Shown in pieces: positions 1 to 7,895 of a DNA stretch of 11,945 bases. A model generated the notes under the pieces. That model was not told the DNA's origin. It saw only the letters and a program-made list of their open reading frames with translations, and made no database searches. The translations under genes and the position numbers were made by a program. The DNA comes from CAVSUR01 sp052143655 (GTDB taxonomy: Bacteria > Actinomycetota > Actinomycetes > Streptosporangiales > Streptosporangiaceae). Position 1 is the first letter of the stretch. Each line of letters opens with the position of its first letter. Location of the stretch: contig JBKQSL010000125.1 of assembly GCA_052143655.1 (NCBI GenBank), positions 1 to 11,945 of the forward strand, given 5' to 3'.

Positions 1-658
1 TGGGGAACACCACCGGCGCGGCCAGCCGGGCCTTGAACTCCTCGCTGGCCGGGCCCTGGCCGTAGATGGGGGTGTCGATGATGCCGGGGCAGACCGTGTT
101 GACCCGGACGCCGATCGCCGCCAGGTCGCGGGCGGCCGGCACGGTCATGCCGATGATGCCGCCCTTGGACGCCGAGTAGGCGACCTGGCCGGCCTGCCCC
201 TCGATCCCGGCGACCGATGAGGTGTTGATGATCACCCCGCGCTGGCCGTCGGCGTCCGCCGGGTCGGTGCGCGCGATCGCCGCGGCGCCGATCCGCATCA
301 GGTTGAATGTCCCGATCAAGTTGACGTCCAGCACCGTGCGGAAGGACGCCAGGTCGTGCGGCGCGCCCTCGCGGTTCACGGTCCTGGTCGCCCAGCCGAT
401 GCCCGCGCAGCTCACCACGGTCCGCAGCGGCACCCCGGTGGCTACCGCCGCCGCCACGGCCGCCTGCACGGACTGCTCGTCCGAGACGTCGGTGCGGGCG
501 AAAGCGCCGCCGATCGAGTCGGCCACGGCCTTGCCGCGGTCCTCGCTCAGATCGGCGACGAGCACCGTCGCACCGGCAGCGGCCAGCGCCCGGGCCGTCG
601 CCTCCCCCAGCCCGCTCGCTCCGCCGGAGACAATCGCGCAAGTTCCGTTGAGGTTCAT
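1..658 (-). CDS. SDR-family dehydrogenase, HSD10 / 3-hydroxyacyl-CoA dehydrogenase type II-like (C-terminus cut by window edge)
   Basis: This is an NAD(P)-dependent short-chain dehydrogenase, read on the minus strand for 219 codons without a stop until the left edge. About 30-40 C-terminal residues of a roughly 255-aa family are missing. The Rossmann glycine motif is GGASGLG (residues 12-18), with an acidic residue D36 at the end of beta-2 that favours NAD. The active-site set is N113, S148, Y161 and K165 (YSASK). The stretches DVNLIGTFN, GQRGVIINTSS and SKGGIIGMTVPAARDLA closely resemble human HSD10 and bacterial 3-hydroxyacyl-CoA dehydrogenase type II, which act in fatty-acid and branched-chain acyl-CoA oxidation. 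The substrate here is inferred, and an acetoacetyl-CoA or FabG-like reductase is the alternative. The start is ATG at 656-658. It has no Shine-Dalgarno sequence but has a TATGCT box 7 nt upstream, so translation is probably leaderless. It is divergent from the MFS exporter. Confidence 0.9.
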   Translation of the reverse strand, partial: MNLNGTCAIVSGGASGLGEATARALAAAGATVLVADLSEDRGKAVADSIGGAFARTDVSDEQSVQAAVAAAVATGVPLRTVVSCAGIGWATRTVNREGAPHDLASFRTVLDVNLIGTFNLMRIGAAAIARTDPADADGQRGVIINTSSVAGIEGQAGQVAYSASKGGIIGMTVPAARDLAAIGVRVNTVCPGIIDTPIYGQGPASEEFKARLAAPVVFP

Positions 659-665
659 GCGCGGG

Positions 666-671
666 AGCATA
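666..671 (-). promoter_or_regulatory. Candidate -10 box of the SDR gene (leaderless)
   Basis: Read on the minus strand, TATGCT fits the actinobacterial TANNNT -10 consensus. It is separated by 7 nt (CCCGCGC) from the ATG at 656-658, so the predicted transcript would begin at or next to the start codon. No Shine-Dalgarno sequence is present in that gap, which agrees with leaderless translation. No good -35 hexamer is visible at the usual distance. Confidence 0.45.
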
Positions 672-701
672 CTGGGCCGCGCGCTGCGGCCGGATTCCGC
701 T

Positions 702-770
702 CCGCGGCTGCCGTCCTGGCTGGGCAGGCCGGCAGCCGCGGCACCACTTTCTGTCGGTAGCCGCGGCTAC
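702..770. promoter_or_regulatory. Inverted-repeat cluster in the SDR/MFS divergent promoter region (candidate operators)
   Basis: CCGCGGCTGCCG (702-713) and CGGCAGCCGCGG (730-741) form a perfect 12-bp inverted repeat with a 16-nt spacer. Sixteen bases further on lies the perfect 14-bp palindrome GTAGCCGCGGCTAC (757-770). All arms share the core AGCCGCGG/CCGCGGCT. The palindrome overlaps TACGAT (768-773), a possible -10 box for the exporter, and the first repeat lies roughly 45-85 bp upstream of the SDR start. A dimeric repressor of both divergent genes is a reasonable inference, but no regulator is encoded next to them in the window. High GC makes GC-only repeats cheap, so confidence is moderate. 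Confidence 0.4.
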
Positions 771-855
771 GATTTCCAGATACCTCGCCGCAGCTGGGAA
801 GCGATGCGGATGCTGTCGCGTTGCACACCGAGCGGCACCAGATGGGGAGGAAGCA

Positions 856-2535
856 GTGCGTAGATTCCGCGGGAATCCGTGGGCGGTCTTGCTGGTCGTC
901 TCGCTGGGTTTCTTCATGACCCTGCTCGACCTCACGATCGTCAACATCGCCATCCCCAACATCATCACCAGGCTGCCCGCGTCCCTGGATGACGTGCTGT
1001 GGGTCATCAACGCCTACGCGCTGGTACTGGCCGTCCTGGTGATCACGGCCGGACGGCTGGGCGATATCGTGGGCCCGCGGAAAATGTTCATGCTCGGCAT
1101 CGCGGTGTTCACGCTGTCGTCCGCGGCGTGCGGCCTGGCCCCGAGCGCGGGCTGGCTGATCGGCTTCCGCGCAGTGCAGGGCCTGGGCGCGGCGATGCTG
1201 ATGCCGCAGACGCTCACGATCATCACCAACGTCTTCCCGCCCGAGCGGCGCGGCGCCGCGTTCGGCATCTGGGGGGCCGTCGCCGGGGTGGCGACAATTG
1301 CGGGCCCGACCCTCGGCGGTCTGCTGGTGACCGCCTTCGACTGGCGCGCCATCTTCTACGTGAACCTGCCGCTCGGCGTGCTGGTGCTGCTGCTGGCCCC
1401 GGTGCTCATCCCGGACATGCGGCCCGGCCGGCGGCACCGGCTGGACATCCGGGGCGTGCTGCTGGCGAGCGGCGCGCTGCTGGCGATCTGCTACGGCCTG
1501 GTCGAGGGGCAGAAGTACAACTGGGGAACGATCAGCGGCGTGCTGAGCATCCCGCTGATCCTGAGCGTCGGCGTCGTGCTGCTCGTGGCGTTCCTGGTGG
1601 ACCAGAAGCTGGGCCAGAAGGGCGAGCCGCTGGTGCCCTTCGCGCTCTTCCGTGACCGCAACTACTCGGTGATGAACTGGATCTCCGGCGTGCTGTCGAT
1701 CGGCATGATGGGGATCTTCCTGCCGTTCACGATCTACCTGCAGTCGGTGCTGGGGTTCTCCGCGCTGAAGGCGGGCCTGGCGATGGCACCGGCCTCGCTG
1801 ATCTCCGTGTTCGTCGCGCCGGTCGCGGGACGGATGACGGACAAGATCGGCGGCAAGTACCTGCTGATGACCGGACTGTTCCTGTTCGCAGTGGGGATGG
1901 GCTCGCTGGCCGCGATCGCCAAGCCCGACAGCGCCTGGTACGCGTTCCTGCCGTCCCTGCTGGTGGCCGGCGTCGGCATGGGCCTGACGTTCGCGCCGCT
2001 GACCACGATGGCCATGCGCAACATCGAGCCCCGGATGGCCGGGGCGGCCTCCGGGGTGCTGAACACCGTCCGCCAGGTTGGCCTGGTCATCGGCACCGCC
2101 GGCGTCGGCGCCCTGCTGCAGAACCGGCTGGCGCACTCGCTGGTCAGCCAGGCCCAGCAGCGGACTACGGCACTGCCCGGGCCTGTCCGGGCCCATGTGA
2201 TCTCCGGCTTCGCGGCCGCGGCCAGGTCCGGCATCCAGGTGGGCGCGGGCCAGAGCGGCGGCCTGGTCAAGTCCGCGCCGGGCCTGCCGGCCCGGCTAGT
2301 CGCGGAGATCAGCCGGATTGCCGAGCAGATCTTCGCGAACGGCTACGTGGCCGCCATGCGCTCGACCATGATCTTGCCGGTGATCCTGCTGCTCGTCGGC
2401 TCGGCGAGCTGCCTGCTGATCCGGCGGGTGGAGCGGCCGCCCGGAGCGGCCACGGCCCCGGCGGGCAGTGCCCCAAGCGCGGCTGCGGCCGCCCCGGGCG
2501 AGGCGTCCGTCGCCGCCGAGCAGACCCCGGCCTGA
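856..2535 (+). CDS. DHA2-family MFS multidrug exporter (EmrB/QacA type)
   Basis: This is a proton-driven integral membrane exporter of 559 aa, the size expected for 14-TM DHA2 transporters. The family signatures are in order: LDLTIVNIAIP in TM1 (residues 24-34, motif D1 with acidic D25), GRLGDIVGPRK in the TM2-3 loop (66-76, motif A), R105 in the TM4 region (motif B), and GVATIAGPTLGG in TM5 (144-155, motif C, the antiporter signature). Residues about 430-485 form a long hydrophilic loop before the last membrane segment, followed by a Pro/Ala-rich tail that is probably disordered. The start is GTG at 856, supported by GGGGAGG at 844-850 five bases upstream. It is divergent from the dehydrogenase and convergent with the radical SAM gene. 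The substrate cannot be told; related proteins export dyes, quaternary amines or antibiotics. Confidence 0.93.
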   Translation: MRRFRGNPWAVLLVVSLGFFMTLLDLTIVNIAIPNIITRLPASLDDVLWVINAYALVLAVLVITAGRLGDIVGPRKMFMLGIAVFTLSSAACGLAPSAGWLIGFRAVQGLGAAMLMPQTLTIITNVFPPERRGAAFGIWGAVAGVATIAGPTLGGLLVTAFDWRAIFYVNLPLGVLVLLLAPVLIPDMRPGRRHRLDIRGVLLASGALLAICYGLVEGQKYNWGTISGVLSIPLILSVGVVLLVAFLVDQKLGQKGEPLVPFALFRDRNYSVMNWISGVLSIGMMGIFLPFTIYLQSVLGFSALKAGLAMAPASLISVFVAPVAGRMTDKIGGKYLLMTGLFLFAVGMGSLAAIAKPDSAWYAFLPSLLVAGVGMGLTFAPLTTMAMRNIEPRMAGAASGVLNTVRQVGLVIGTAGVGALLQNRLAHSLVSQAQQRTTALPGPVRAHVISGFAAAARSGIQVGAGQSGGLVKSAPGLPARLVAEISRIAEQIFANGYVAAMRSTMILPVILLLVGSASCLLIRRVERPPGAATAPAGSAPSAAAAAPGEASVAAEQTPA

Positions 2536-2549
2536 CCGCTGGCCCGCCT

Positions 2550-2584
2550 CAGGGCGCGGACTTGCCAGGTCCGGGGCCGCCCTG
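2550..2584 (+). terminator. Candidate terminator hairpin after the MFS gene
   Basis: CAGGGC (2550-2555) pairs with GCCCTG (2579-2584). An inner CGGAC (2557-2561) pairs with GTCCG (2569-2573) around a 7-nt loop, leaving an asymmetric internal loop of one and five bases. It begins 15 nt after the exporter's TGA, between two convergent genes. There is no T-tract, which is common for actinobacterial terminators. Confidence 0.4.
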
Positions 2585-2613
2585 GCCCGGCGCGGGCACG
2601 GCCGTCCCGGACC

Positions 2614-2669
2614 GCGCCGCCGGGGACTAGCGCTACCGGGACCCAGCGCCGCCGGGGCCCGTCCGGGAC
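2614..2669. repeat. Imperfect direct repeat at the 3' end of the radical SAM gene
   Basis: The 12-mer GCGCCGCCGGGG occurs at 2614-2625 and again at 2646-2657, each copy followed after a short gap by CCGGGAC (2636-2642 and 2663-2669). An extra GTCCCGG at 2604-2610 is the complement of the first CCGGGAC and could fold with it around the palindrome TAGCGCTA (2628-2635). This is the convergent non-coding strip just downstream of the radical SAM stop codon and may serve as its terminator. Confidence 0.35.
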
Positions 2670-4049
<1,380 letters not shown>

Positions 4050-4191
4050 GCAGCTCCCTCCGGTCGTTCGCCGCGCGGCCGTCCGGGGCTCGCGCGGTGG
4101 TGGCGGCGGCGGGTGTCCCGCGCCAGGTGCGGATTACCCCTTATGACGCTGTCGGCCCGCCGTGCGCCGCATGCAGATCCAGAAAACGAGT

Positions 4192-4216
4192 CACGATGAG
4201 TAAAACCCGCATCGTG
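4192..4216. promoter_or_regulatory. Hyphenated inverted repeat, candidate operator
   Basis: CACGATG (4192-4198) and CATCGTG (4210-4216) are perfect 7-bp inverted arms separated by 11 nt that include an AAAA run. The centre-to-centre distance of 18 bp and the AT-rich middle are unlike the surrounding GC-rich DNA. It lies about 145 bp upstream of the radical SAM start and 220 bp upstream of argS. A regulator site for the radical SAM gene is an inference; no matching regulator is known to me. Confidence 0.3.
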
Positions 4217-4423
4217 CCCGCAGAGATCGCTGCGAACTGGCTGCAGCCGATCAGTGGCCCCGCTCCCGGCCATCACCCTAGGGCCGCAGCGGTAGCCGGG
4301 GAAACCGCGTTCGCGGAGCCCGCGCCGTGCCAGCGGACATCCGGCCTGGCCCCGCCAGGTTCACCCAGGCCGGCCGCCGGCCGGGCGGCTTTCCTGCGCC
4401 GCCCTGACCGCAGCCCGGGCCGA

Positions 4424-4429
4424 TAGGCT
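4424..4429 (+). promoter_or_regulatory. Candidate -10 box of argS (leaderless)
   Basis: TAGGCT fits TANNNT and lies 6 nt before the argS ATG at 4436, so the predicted transcript starts at or beside the start codon. The TTAGTCC between box and ATG contains no Shine-Dalgarno sequence. A weak -35-like CTGACC is at 4404-4409 with a short 14-nt spacer. The spacing matches the leaderless arrangement common in actinobacteria. Confidence 0.5.
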
Positions 4430-4435
4430 TAGTCC

Positions 4436-6166
4436 ATGTCCGATCCGGAGCTGACCCTCGCGCTGCTCGTGCAGGATGCACTCGGGACGCAGTTCGGCGC
4501 CGAATACGCCGGCGCCGACCCGGTGATCCGGCCTTCGCAGTTCGCTGACTTCCAGGCGAACGTGGCCCTGCCGCTGGGCAAGCGCCTGGGCAGGCCGCCG
4601 CGGGACATCGCCGCCGCCCTGGCCGGGCAGCTGGCCGCCGCACCGGAGATCGAGTCAGCCGAGGTCAGCGGGCCGGGCTTCGTGAACCTGACGCTCGCGC
4701 GCAGCTGGATCGCCGACCAGGCCGCCGCCCAGCTTGCCGATCCGCGGCTCGGCGTTCCGGCCGCGGCGCCCGCGGCGCGGGTGGTCGTCGACTACTCGGG
4801 GCCGAACGTCGCCAAGGAACTGCACGCCGGGCACCTGCGCGTCACCGCGGTCGGCGACGCCATCGTGCGGGTGCTCGAGCACCTCGGCCACGATGTGATC
4901 CGCGCAGCGCACCTGGGCGACTGGGGCACTCAGTTCGGCATGCTGATCGAGCATGCCCTGGACCTCGGCGAGGAGGCCACCAGCAAGCAGTTGGCGGCCG
5001 GCGAGTTCACCGCCTTCTACCAGGCCGCCCGGGTGAACTTCGACGCCGATCCGGCCTTCGCCGACCGGTCCCGGCAGCGCGTCGTGCTGCTGCAGGCGGG
5101 CGAGGAGCAGACGATGCGGCTGTGGCAGCTGCTCGTCGATGACTCGCTGGCCTACCTGCGCGGCATCTACGCTCGGCTGCACATCACGCTCACCGCCGAG
5201 ACGATGGCGCCGGAGAGCTTTTACAACCCCATGCTCGCCGACGTCTGCGCCGAGCTGGAGGCCCGCGGCCTGGCCGTGATCAGCGACGGCGCGCTGTGCG
5301 CGTTCCCGCCGGGCTTCACCGGCCGGGACGGCAGCCCGGTGCCGCTGATGCTGCGCAAGAGCGACGGCGGCTACGGCTACGACAGCACCGACGTGGCCGC
5401 GATCCGCTACCGGCTCACCGAGCTGCACGCCAGCCGGATCATCTACGTGGTCGGCTCCGAGCAGCACCAGCACCTGCTGATGGTGTTCGAGCTGGCCCGG
5501 CAGGCGGGCTGGCTGACCGGTGCCGCCAGCGCCGAGCACGCCGTCGTCGGCCTGATGACCGGGCCCGGCGGGCAGCGGCTGCAGACGCGCACCGGCGAGC
5601 AGGTCAAGCTGGCGCAGCTGATCGACGAGGCCGTGGAGCGCGCGGAGAGGGTCATCGCCAGCCGGTACGACGATCCGGCGGAGCGCACCCGGATCGCCGA
5701 GGCCGTCGGCGTGGGCGCGCTGAAGTACGGCGACCTGTCAGTGGCCCGGGACTCCAGCTACGCCCTGGACTTCGACCGGCTGCTCGCGCTGACCGGGAAC
5801 ACCGGGCCCTACCTGCAGTACGCGGCCGCGCGGATCCGCTCCCTGTTCGCCAAGGCGGGCCAGCAGCCGACGGCGGCGGCCGGGCCGGTCCAGCTCACCG
5901 ACCCCGCCGAGCGGGCGCTGGCCCTGAAGCTGCTCGGGTTCGGCAGCGCGGTGACCGAGACGGCCAAGGCCGCCGAGCCGCACAAGCTGGCCGGCTCCCT
6001 GTTCGAGCTGGCGTCGGCGTTCACCTCGTTCTACGAGCAGTGCCCGGTGCTGACCGCGGCCGACCCGCAGCTGCGCGACAGCAGGCTGGCGCTCAGCGCG
6101 CTGACCCTGCGCGTCCTGCTCACCGGGCTGGACCTGCTCGGCATCCCGGTGCCCGAGCGGATGTGA
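4436..6166 (+). CDS. argS: Arginine--tRNA ligase
   Basis: Class I aminoacyl-tRNA synthetase charging tRNA-Arg with arginine in the cytoplasm. It is full length at 576 aa (E. coli ArgRS has 577). The order is: N-terminal Add-1 tRNA-binding domain (about 1-100, ending GPGFVNLTL); catalytic core with SGPNVAKELHAGHLR carrying the HIGH box HAGH (130-133) and the upstream K127 that compensates for a degenerate KMSK in this family; the core segments GDWGTQFG, YDSTDVAAIRYR and VGSEQHQHLL; then the DALR-type anticodon-binding domain, beginning near GNTGPYLQYAAARIRS and ending at the usual ...VPERM. The KMSK-equivalent loop reads RLQTRTG (381-387), with Q383 where other ArgRS have lysine (KTRxG). The commonly seen actinobacterial partner lysA does not follow; the next gene is a membrane-anchored DUF5666-like protein. 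Whether this is the only argS in the genome cannot be seen. Confidence 0.96.
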   Translation: MSDPELTLALLVQDALGTQFGAEYAGADPVIRPSQFADFQANVALPLGKRLGRPPRDIAAALAGQLAAAPEIESAEVSGPGFVNLTLARSWIADQAAAQLADPRLGVPAAAPAARVVVDYSGPNVAKELHAGHLRVTAVGDAIVRVLEHLGHDVIRAAHLGDWGTQFGMLIEHALDLGEEATSKQLAAGEFTAFYQAARVNFDADPAFADRSRQRVVLLQAGEEQTMRLWQLLVDDSLAYLRGIYARLHITLTAETMAPESFYNPMLADVCAELEARGLAVISDGALCAFPPGFTGRDGSPVPLMLRKSDGGYGYDSTDVAAIRYRLTELHASRIIYVVGSEQHQHLLMVFELARQAGWLTGAASAEHAVVGLMTGPGGQRLQTRTGEQVKLAQLIDEAVERAERVIASRYDDPAERTRIAEAVGVGALKYGDLSVARDSSYALDFDRLLALTGNTGPYLQYAAARIRSLFAKAGQQPTAAAGPVQLTDPAERALALKLLGFGSAVTETAKAAEPHKLAGSLFELASAFTSFYEQCPVLTAADPQLRDSRLALSALTLRVLLTGLDLLGIPVPERM

Positions 6167-6194
6167 CGTAGGCTCTGGGACATTCCGGGCCTGC

Positions 6195-6234
6195 TCCCAG
6201 GTTCTTCCCAGGCTTCGCTGGCCGTCATCCCAGA
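6195..6234 (+). promoter_or_regulatory. Phased TCCCAG direct repeats upstream of the DUF5666-like gene
   Basis: TCCCAGG occurs at 6195-6201 and 6206-6212, exactly 11 bp apart, and TCCCAGA at 6228-6234, exactly 22 bp further, so three copies sit on one face of the helix. An inverted TCTGGGA is at 6174-6180. Tandem repeats with an 11-bp period are the classic layout for OmpR/PhoB-family dimers, and such a regulator is encoded at 7155. The last copy lies just upstream of a CATGCT -10-like box (6244-6249) that is 7 nt before the ATG at 6257. An alternative reading is that CTGGGA (6175-6180) and TCCCAG (6195-6200) form a weak argS terminator stem. Confidence 0.5.
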
Positions 6235-6256
6235 CCCGCGCCGCATGCTTGACGGC

Positions 6257-7009
6257 ATGGACAACATGCACCTGCCGCCCGAGGGCGGCTCACCCGACGC
6301 CTGGCCCACCCAGCAGTTCGGCCCGGTGAGCGCGGGCCAGGGCCCGGGGCCCGCCGGCCCGCAGCCGACGGCGGCCAGCCGGGGACGGCGGCTGCGGCAC
6401 TGGGGCCTTGGCCTGACCGCCGCGGCAGTGCTGGTGCTGGGCGGCGGCGCGGCGGGCGCCGCGCTGGCGGGCGGCAGCCCGTCCGGCACCGGGCAGACGA
6501 CGGCGATGAGCACGCTGCTGAGCGCGGCCTCCGCGCCCTCATCGGCGATCCCAGGCGCGGCCAGGGCCCGGTGCCGGGCCATCATCGCCAGGCAGTGGCG
6601 GGAGGGGCACCCGCTGGCGGCCCTGCGGGCCCGGCGCGCCTGCCTCCGCGGCCGGCGGCTGCGGCTGCTGGGCGGCATTCACGGCCAGGTCACCTTCGAG
6701 ACCGAGAAGGGCCCCCGCACGGTGGCGTTCGAGCGCGGCGCGATCGAGTCGGTGGCATCCGGCTCGGTCGTGGTCAAGGCACCGGACGGCACCACCTGGA
6801 CCTGGGACCTGGTCAGCAGCACGGTCGTCCGGCACGACCACCAGCTGGCCGGCACCAGCGCGCTGGCCAGCGGTGAGCGCGTGTTCGTGGGCGGCCCGAT
6901 GTCCGGCTCAGCGCACGACGCGCGGCTGATCGTCATCCGCCCGGCCGCAGCCGGCGGCAGCGGATCCGGCAGCGGCGCCAGCCCGAGCGCGGGGACATCC
7001 GCCTCCTGA
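6257..7009 (+). CDS. Membrane-anchored protein with DUF5666-like extracytoplasmic domain
   Basis: A 250-aa protein of unknown function. A Gly/Pro-rich cytoplasmic head (1-41) is followed by a basic patch RGRRLRH and one membrane helix (about 49-71), giving an N-in topology. An outside Arg-rich segment carries two cysteines (C106, C129), which could pair as a disulphide. Residues about 140-232 hold alternating beta-type motifs (HGQVTFE, GAIESVASGSVVVKAPDGT, LASGERVFVGG) that resemble the DUF5666 domain. A Ser/Gly tail ends the protein. It lies 90 bp after argS, has its own candidate repeats and promoter, and is set off from the downstream two-component genes by a strong hairpin. ATG at 6257 is preferred because a CATGCT box lies 7 nt upstream; ATG at 6245 would add four residues, and neither has a Shine-Dalgarno sequence. 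A role as target or accessory of the adjacent sensor kinase is inferred from position only. Confidence 0.75.
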   Translation: MDNMHLPPEGGSPDAWPTQQFGPVSAGQGPGPAGPQPTAASRGRRLRHWGLGLTAAAVLVLGGGAAGAALAGGSPSGTGQTTAMSTLLSAASAPSSAIPGAARARCRAIIARQWREGHPLAALRARRACLRGRRLRLLGGIHGQVTFETEKGPRTVAFERGAIESVASGSVVVKAPDGTTWTWDLVSSTVVRHDHQLAGTSALASGERVFVGGPMSGSAHDARLIVIRPAAAGGSGSGSGASPSAGTSAS

Positions 7010-7019
7010 TCCTTCCCGG

Positions 7020-7058
7020 CGTGCTGGCCGGGGCCCGGTCCGGGTCCCGGCCAGCACG
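7020..7058 (+). terminator. Strong intrinsic-type hairpin after the DUF5666-like gene
   Basis: CGTGCTGGCCGGG (7020-7032) is perfectly complementary to CCCGGCCAGCACG (7046-7058). Inside, one G-U pair and four more G-C pairs (7034-7037 with 7041-7044) continue the stem to a GTC triloop, giving 18 pairs in total. It begins 10 nt after the TGA. No T-tract follows, as is usual for actinobacterial I-shaped terminators. It should isolate the upstream gene from the response-regulator operon. Confidence 0.8.
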
Positions 7059-7154
7059 GCTGTCCGGTCCGGGTGCTCTCGTCAGCCGCCGCCCGGATTT
7101 TCCGGCTGCGAACCACGCGCGGCGCGCGGCGCGCGAGAATGAGCCCGAGACCCG

Positions 7155-7895
7155 ATGACTGACAGCGACCGCATCCCCCAGGTACTCGTCGTGGATGACG
7201 AGCTGAACATCCGCGAGCTCGTGCAGGTCGCGCTGAAGTTCCACGGCTGCTCCGTCACGACGGCCGCCACCGGCCAGGAGGCACTCCGGCTGGCCCAGGC
7301 CAGCCCGCCCGACCTCATCGTGCTCGACGTAATGCTGCCGGACACCGACGGGTTCGAGGTGTGCCGGCGGCTGCGCGCGGCCGGCAACGAGGTACCGGTG
7401 ATCTTCCTGACCGCCCGGGACACCTCGTCGGACACGGTTACCGGCCTGGCGATCGGCGGCGACGACTACGTCACCAAGCCGTTCTCGGTGGAGGCACTGG
7501 TCGCCCGGGTCCGCGCGGTGCTGCGGCGGGCCAGCCGGGCGGCGGCCGGGCCAGCCAGCCAGGGCAGCCGGGATGCCCCGCTGCGAGCCGGTGACCTGGA
7601 GCTGGACGAGGAGCGGTGGACCGTGCACCGCGGCGGCGTGCCGGTCGAGCTGTCGCCGACCGAGTTCCGGCTGCTGGCCTGCCTGATGCGGCACCAGGGC
7701 CGAGTGCTCACCCGGGCCCAGCTGCTAGAGAACGTGTGGGGATGGGACTACGCGGGCGAGTCGCAGATCGTCGAGACGTACGTCAGCTACCTGCGCCGCA
7801 AGCTGGACCCGCTCGGGCCGCCGCTGATCCACACGCAGCGGGGCGTCGGATACAGCCTGCGGCCGCCAGCGCGGGAGCAGGCCGGGAACGGCTAG
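7155..7895 (+). CDS. OmpR/PhoB-family response regulator (TrcR-like)
   Basis: A 246-aa two-component transcription factor. The receiver domain (about 9-126) has the acidic pocket D14/D15, phospho-acceptor D58 in IVLDVMLP, switch T86 in FLTARD and K108 in VTKPF. A short Ala/Ser linker leads to the winged-helix DNA-binding domain (about 143-240), with ELSPTEFRLL, the recognition-helix region ESQIVETYVSYLRRKL and the wing IHTQRGVGYSL. The receiver resembles M. tuberculosis TrcR, but orthology is not established. The start is ATG at 7155; the ribosome binding site is weak, and an out-of-frame ATG lies at 7139. Its TAG stop overlaps the kinase GTG by one base (TAGTG), so the two are translationally coupled. 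A likely target is the repeat cluster at 6195-6234. Confidence 0.95.
   Translation: MTDSDRIPQVLVVDDELNIRELVQVALKFHGCSVTTAATGQEALRLAQASPPDLIVLDVMLPDTDGFEVCRRLRAAGNEVPVIFLTARDTSSDTVTGLAIGGDDYVTKPFSVEALVARVRAVLRRASRAAAGPASQGSRDAPLRAGDLELDEERWTVHRGGVPVELSPTEFRLLACLMRHQGRVLTRAQLLENVWGWDYAGESQIVETYVSYLRRKLDPLGPPLIHTQRGVGYSLRPPAREQAGNG

Larger units (their letters stand above)
4050..4435. other. Divergent intergenic region between the radical SAM gene and argS
   Basis: No convincing gene is seen in these 386 bases. They hold the Shine-Dalgarno sequence of the radical SAM gene (4055-4061), a locally AT-richer stretch at about 4130-4210, and the hyphenated repeat at 4192-4216. There is a perfect 6-bp hairpin CCTGGC-CCC-GCCAGG at 4345-4359, a 15-base self-complementary GC stretch at 4370-4384, and the argS -10 box at 4424-4429. 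Two weak open frames cross it. One, on the minus strand (4046-4276), ends in an ATGA overlap with the radical SAM start but has no ribosome binding site and mixed third-position bases. The other is on the plus strand from the ATG at 4196 to 4426. Neither resembles a known protein. No tRNA or riboswitch was recognised. Confidence 0.6.

Noticed and set aside
655..2196. A 513-codon open frame on the minus strand opposite the exporter
   Set aside because: The translation is rich in His, Gln, Arg and Asp with no domain or membrane pattern. The opposite strand has a full set of MFS motifs, so this is a GC-driven antisense shadow.
7110..7140. GCGC-rich repeats before the response regulator as a CRISPR or tandem array
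   Set aside because: It is only a short run of alternating GC dinucleotides with no unit or spacer structure.
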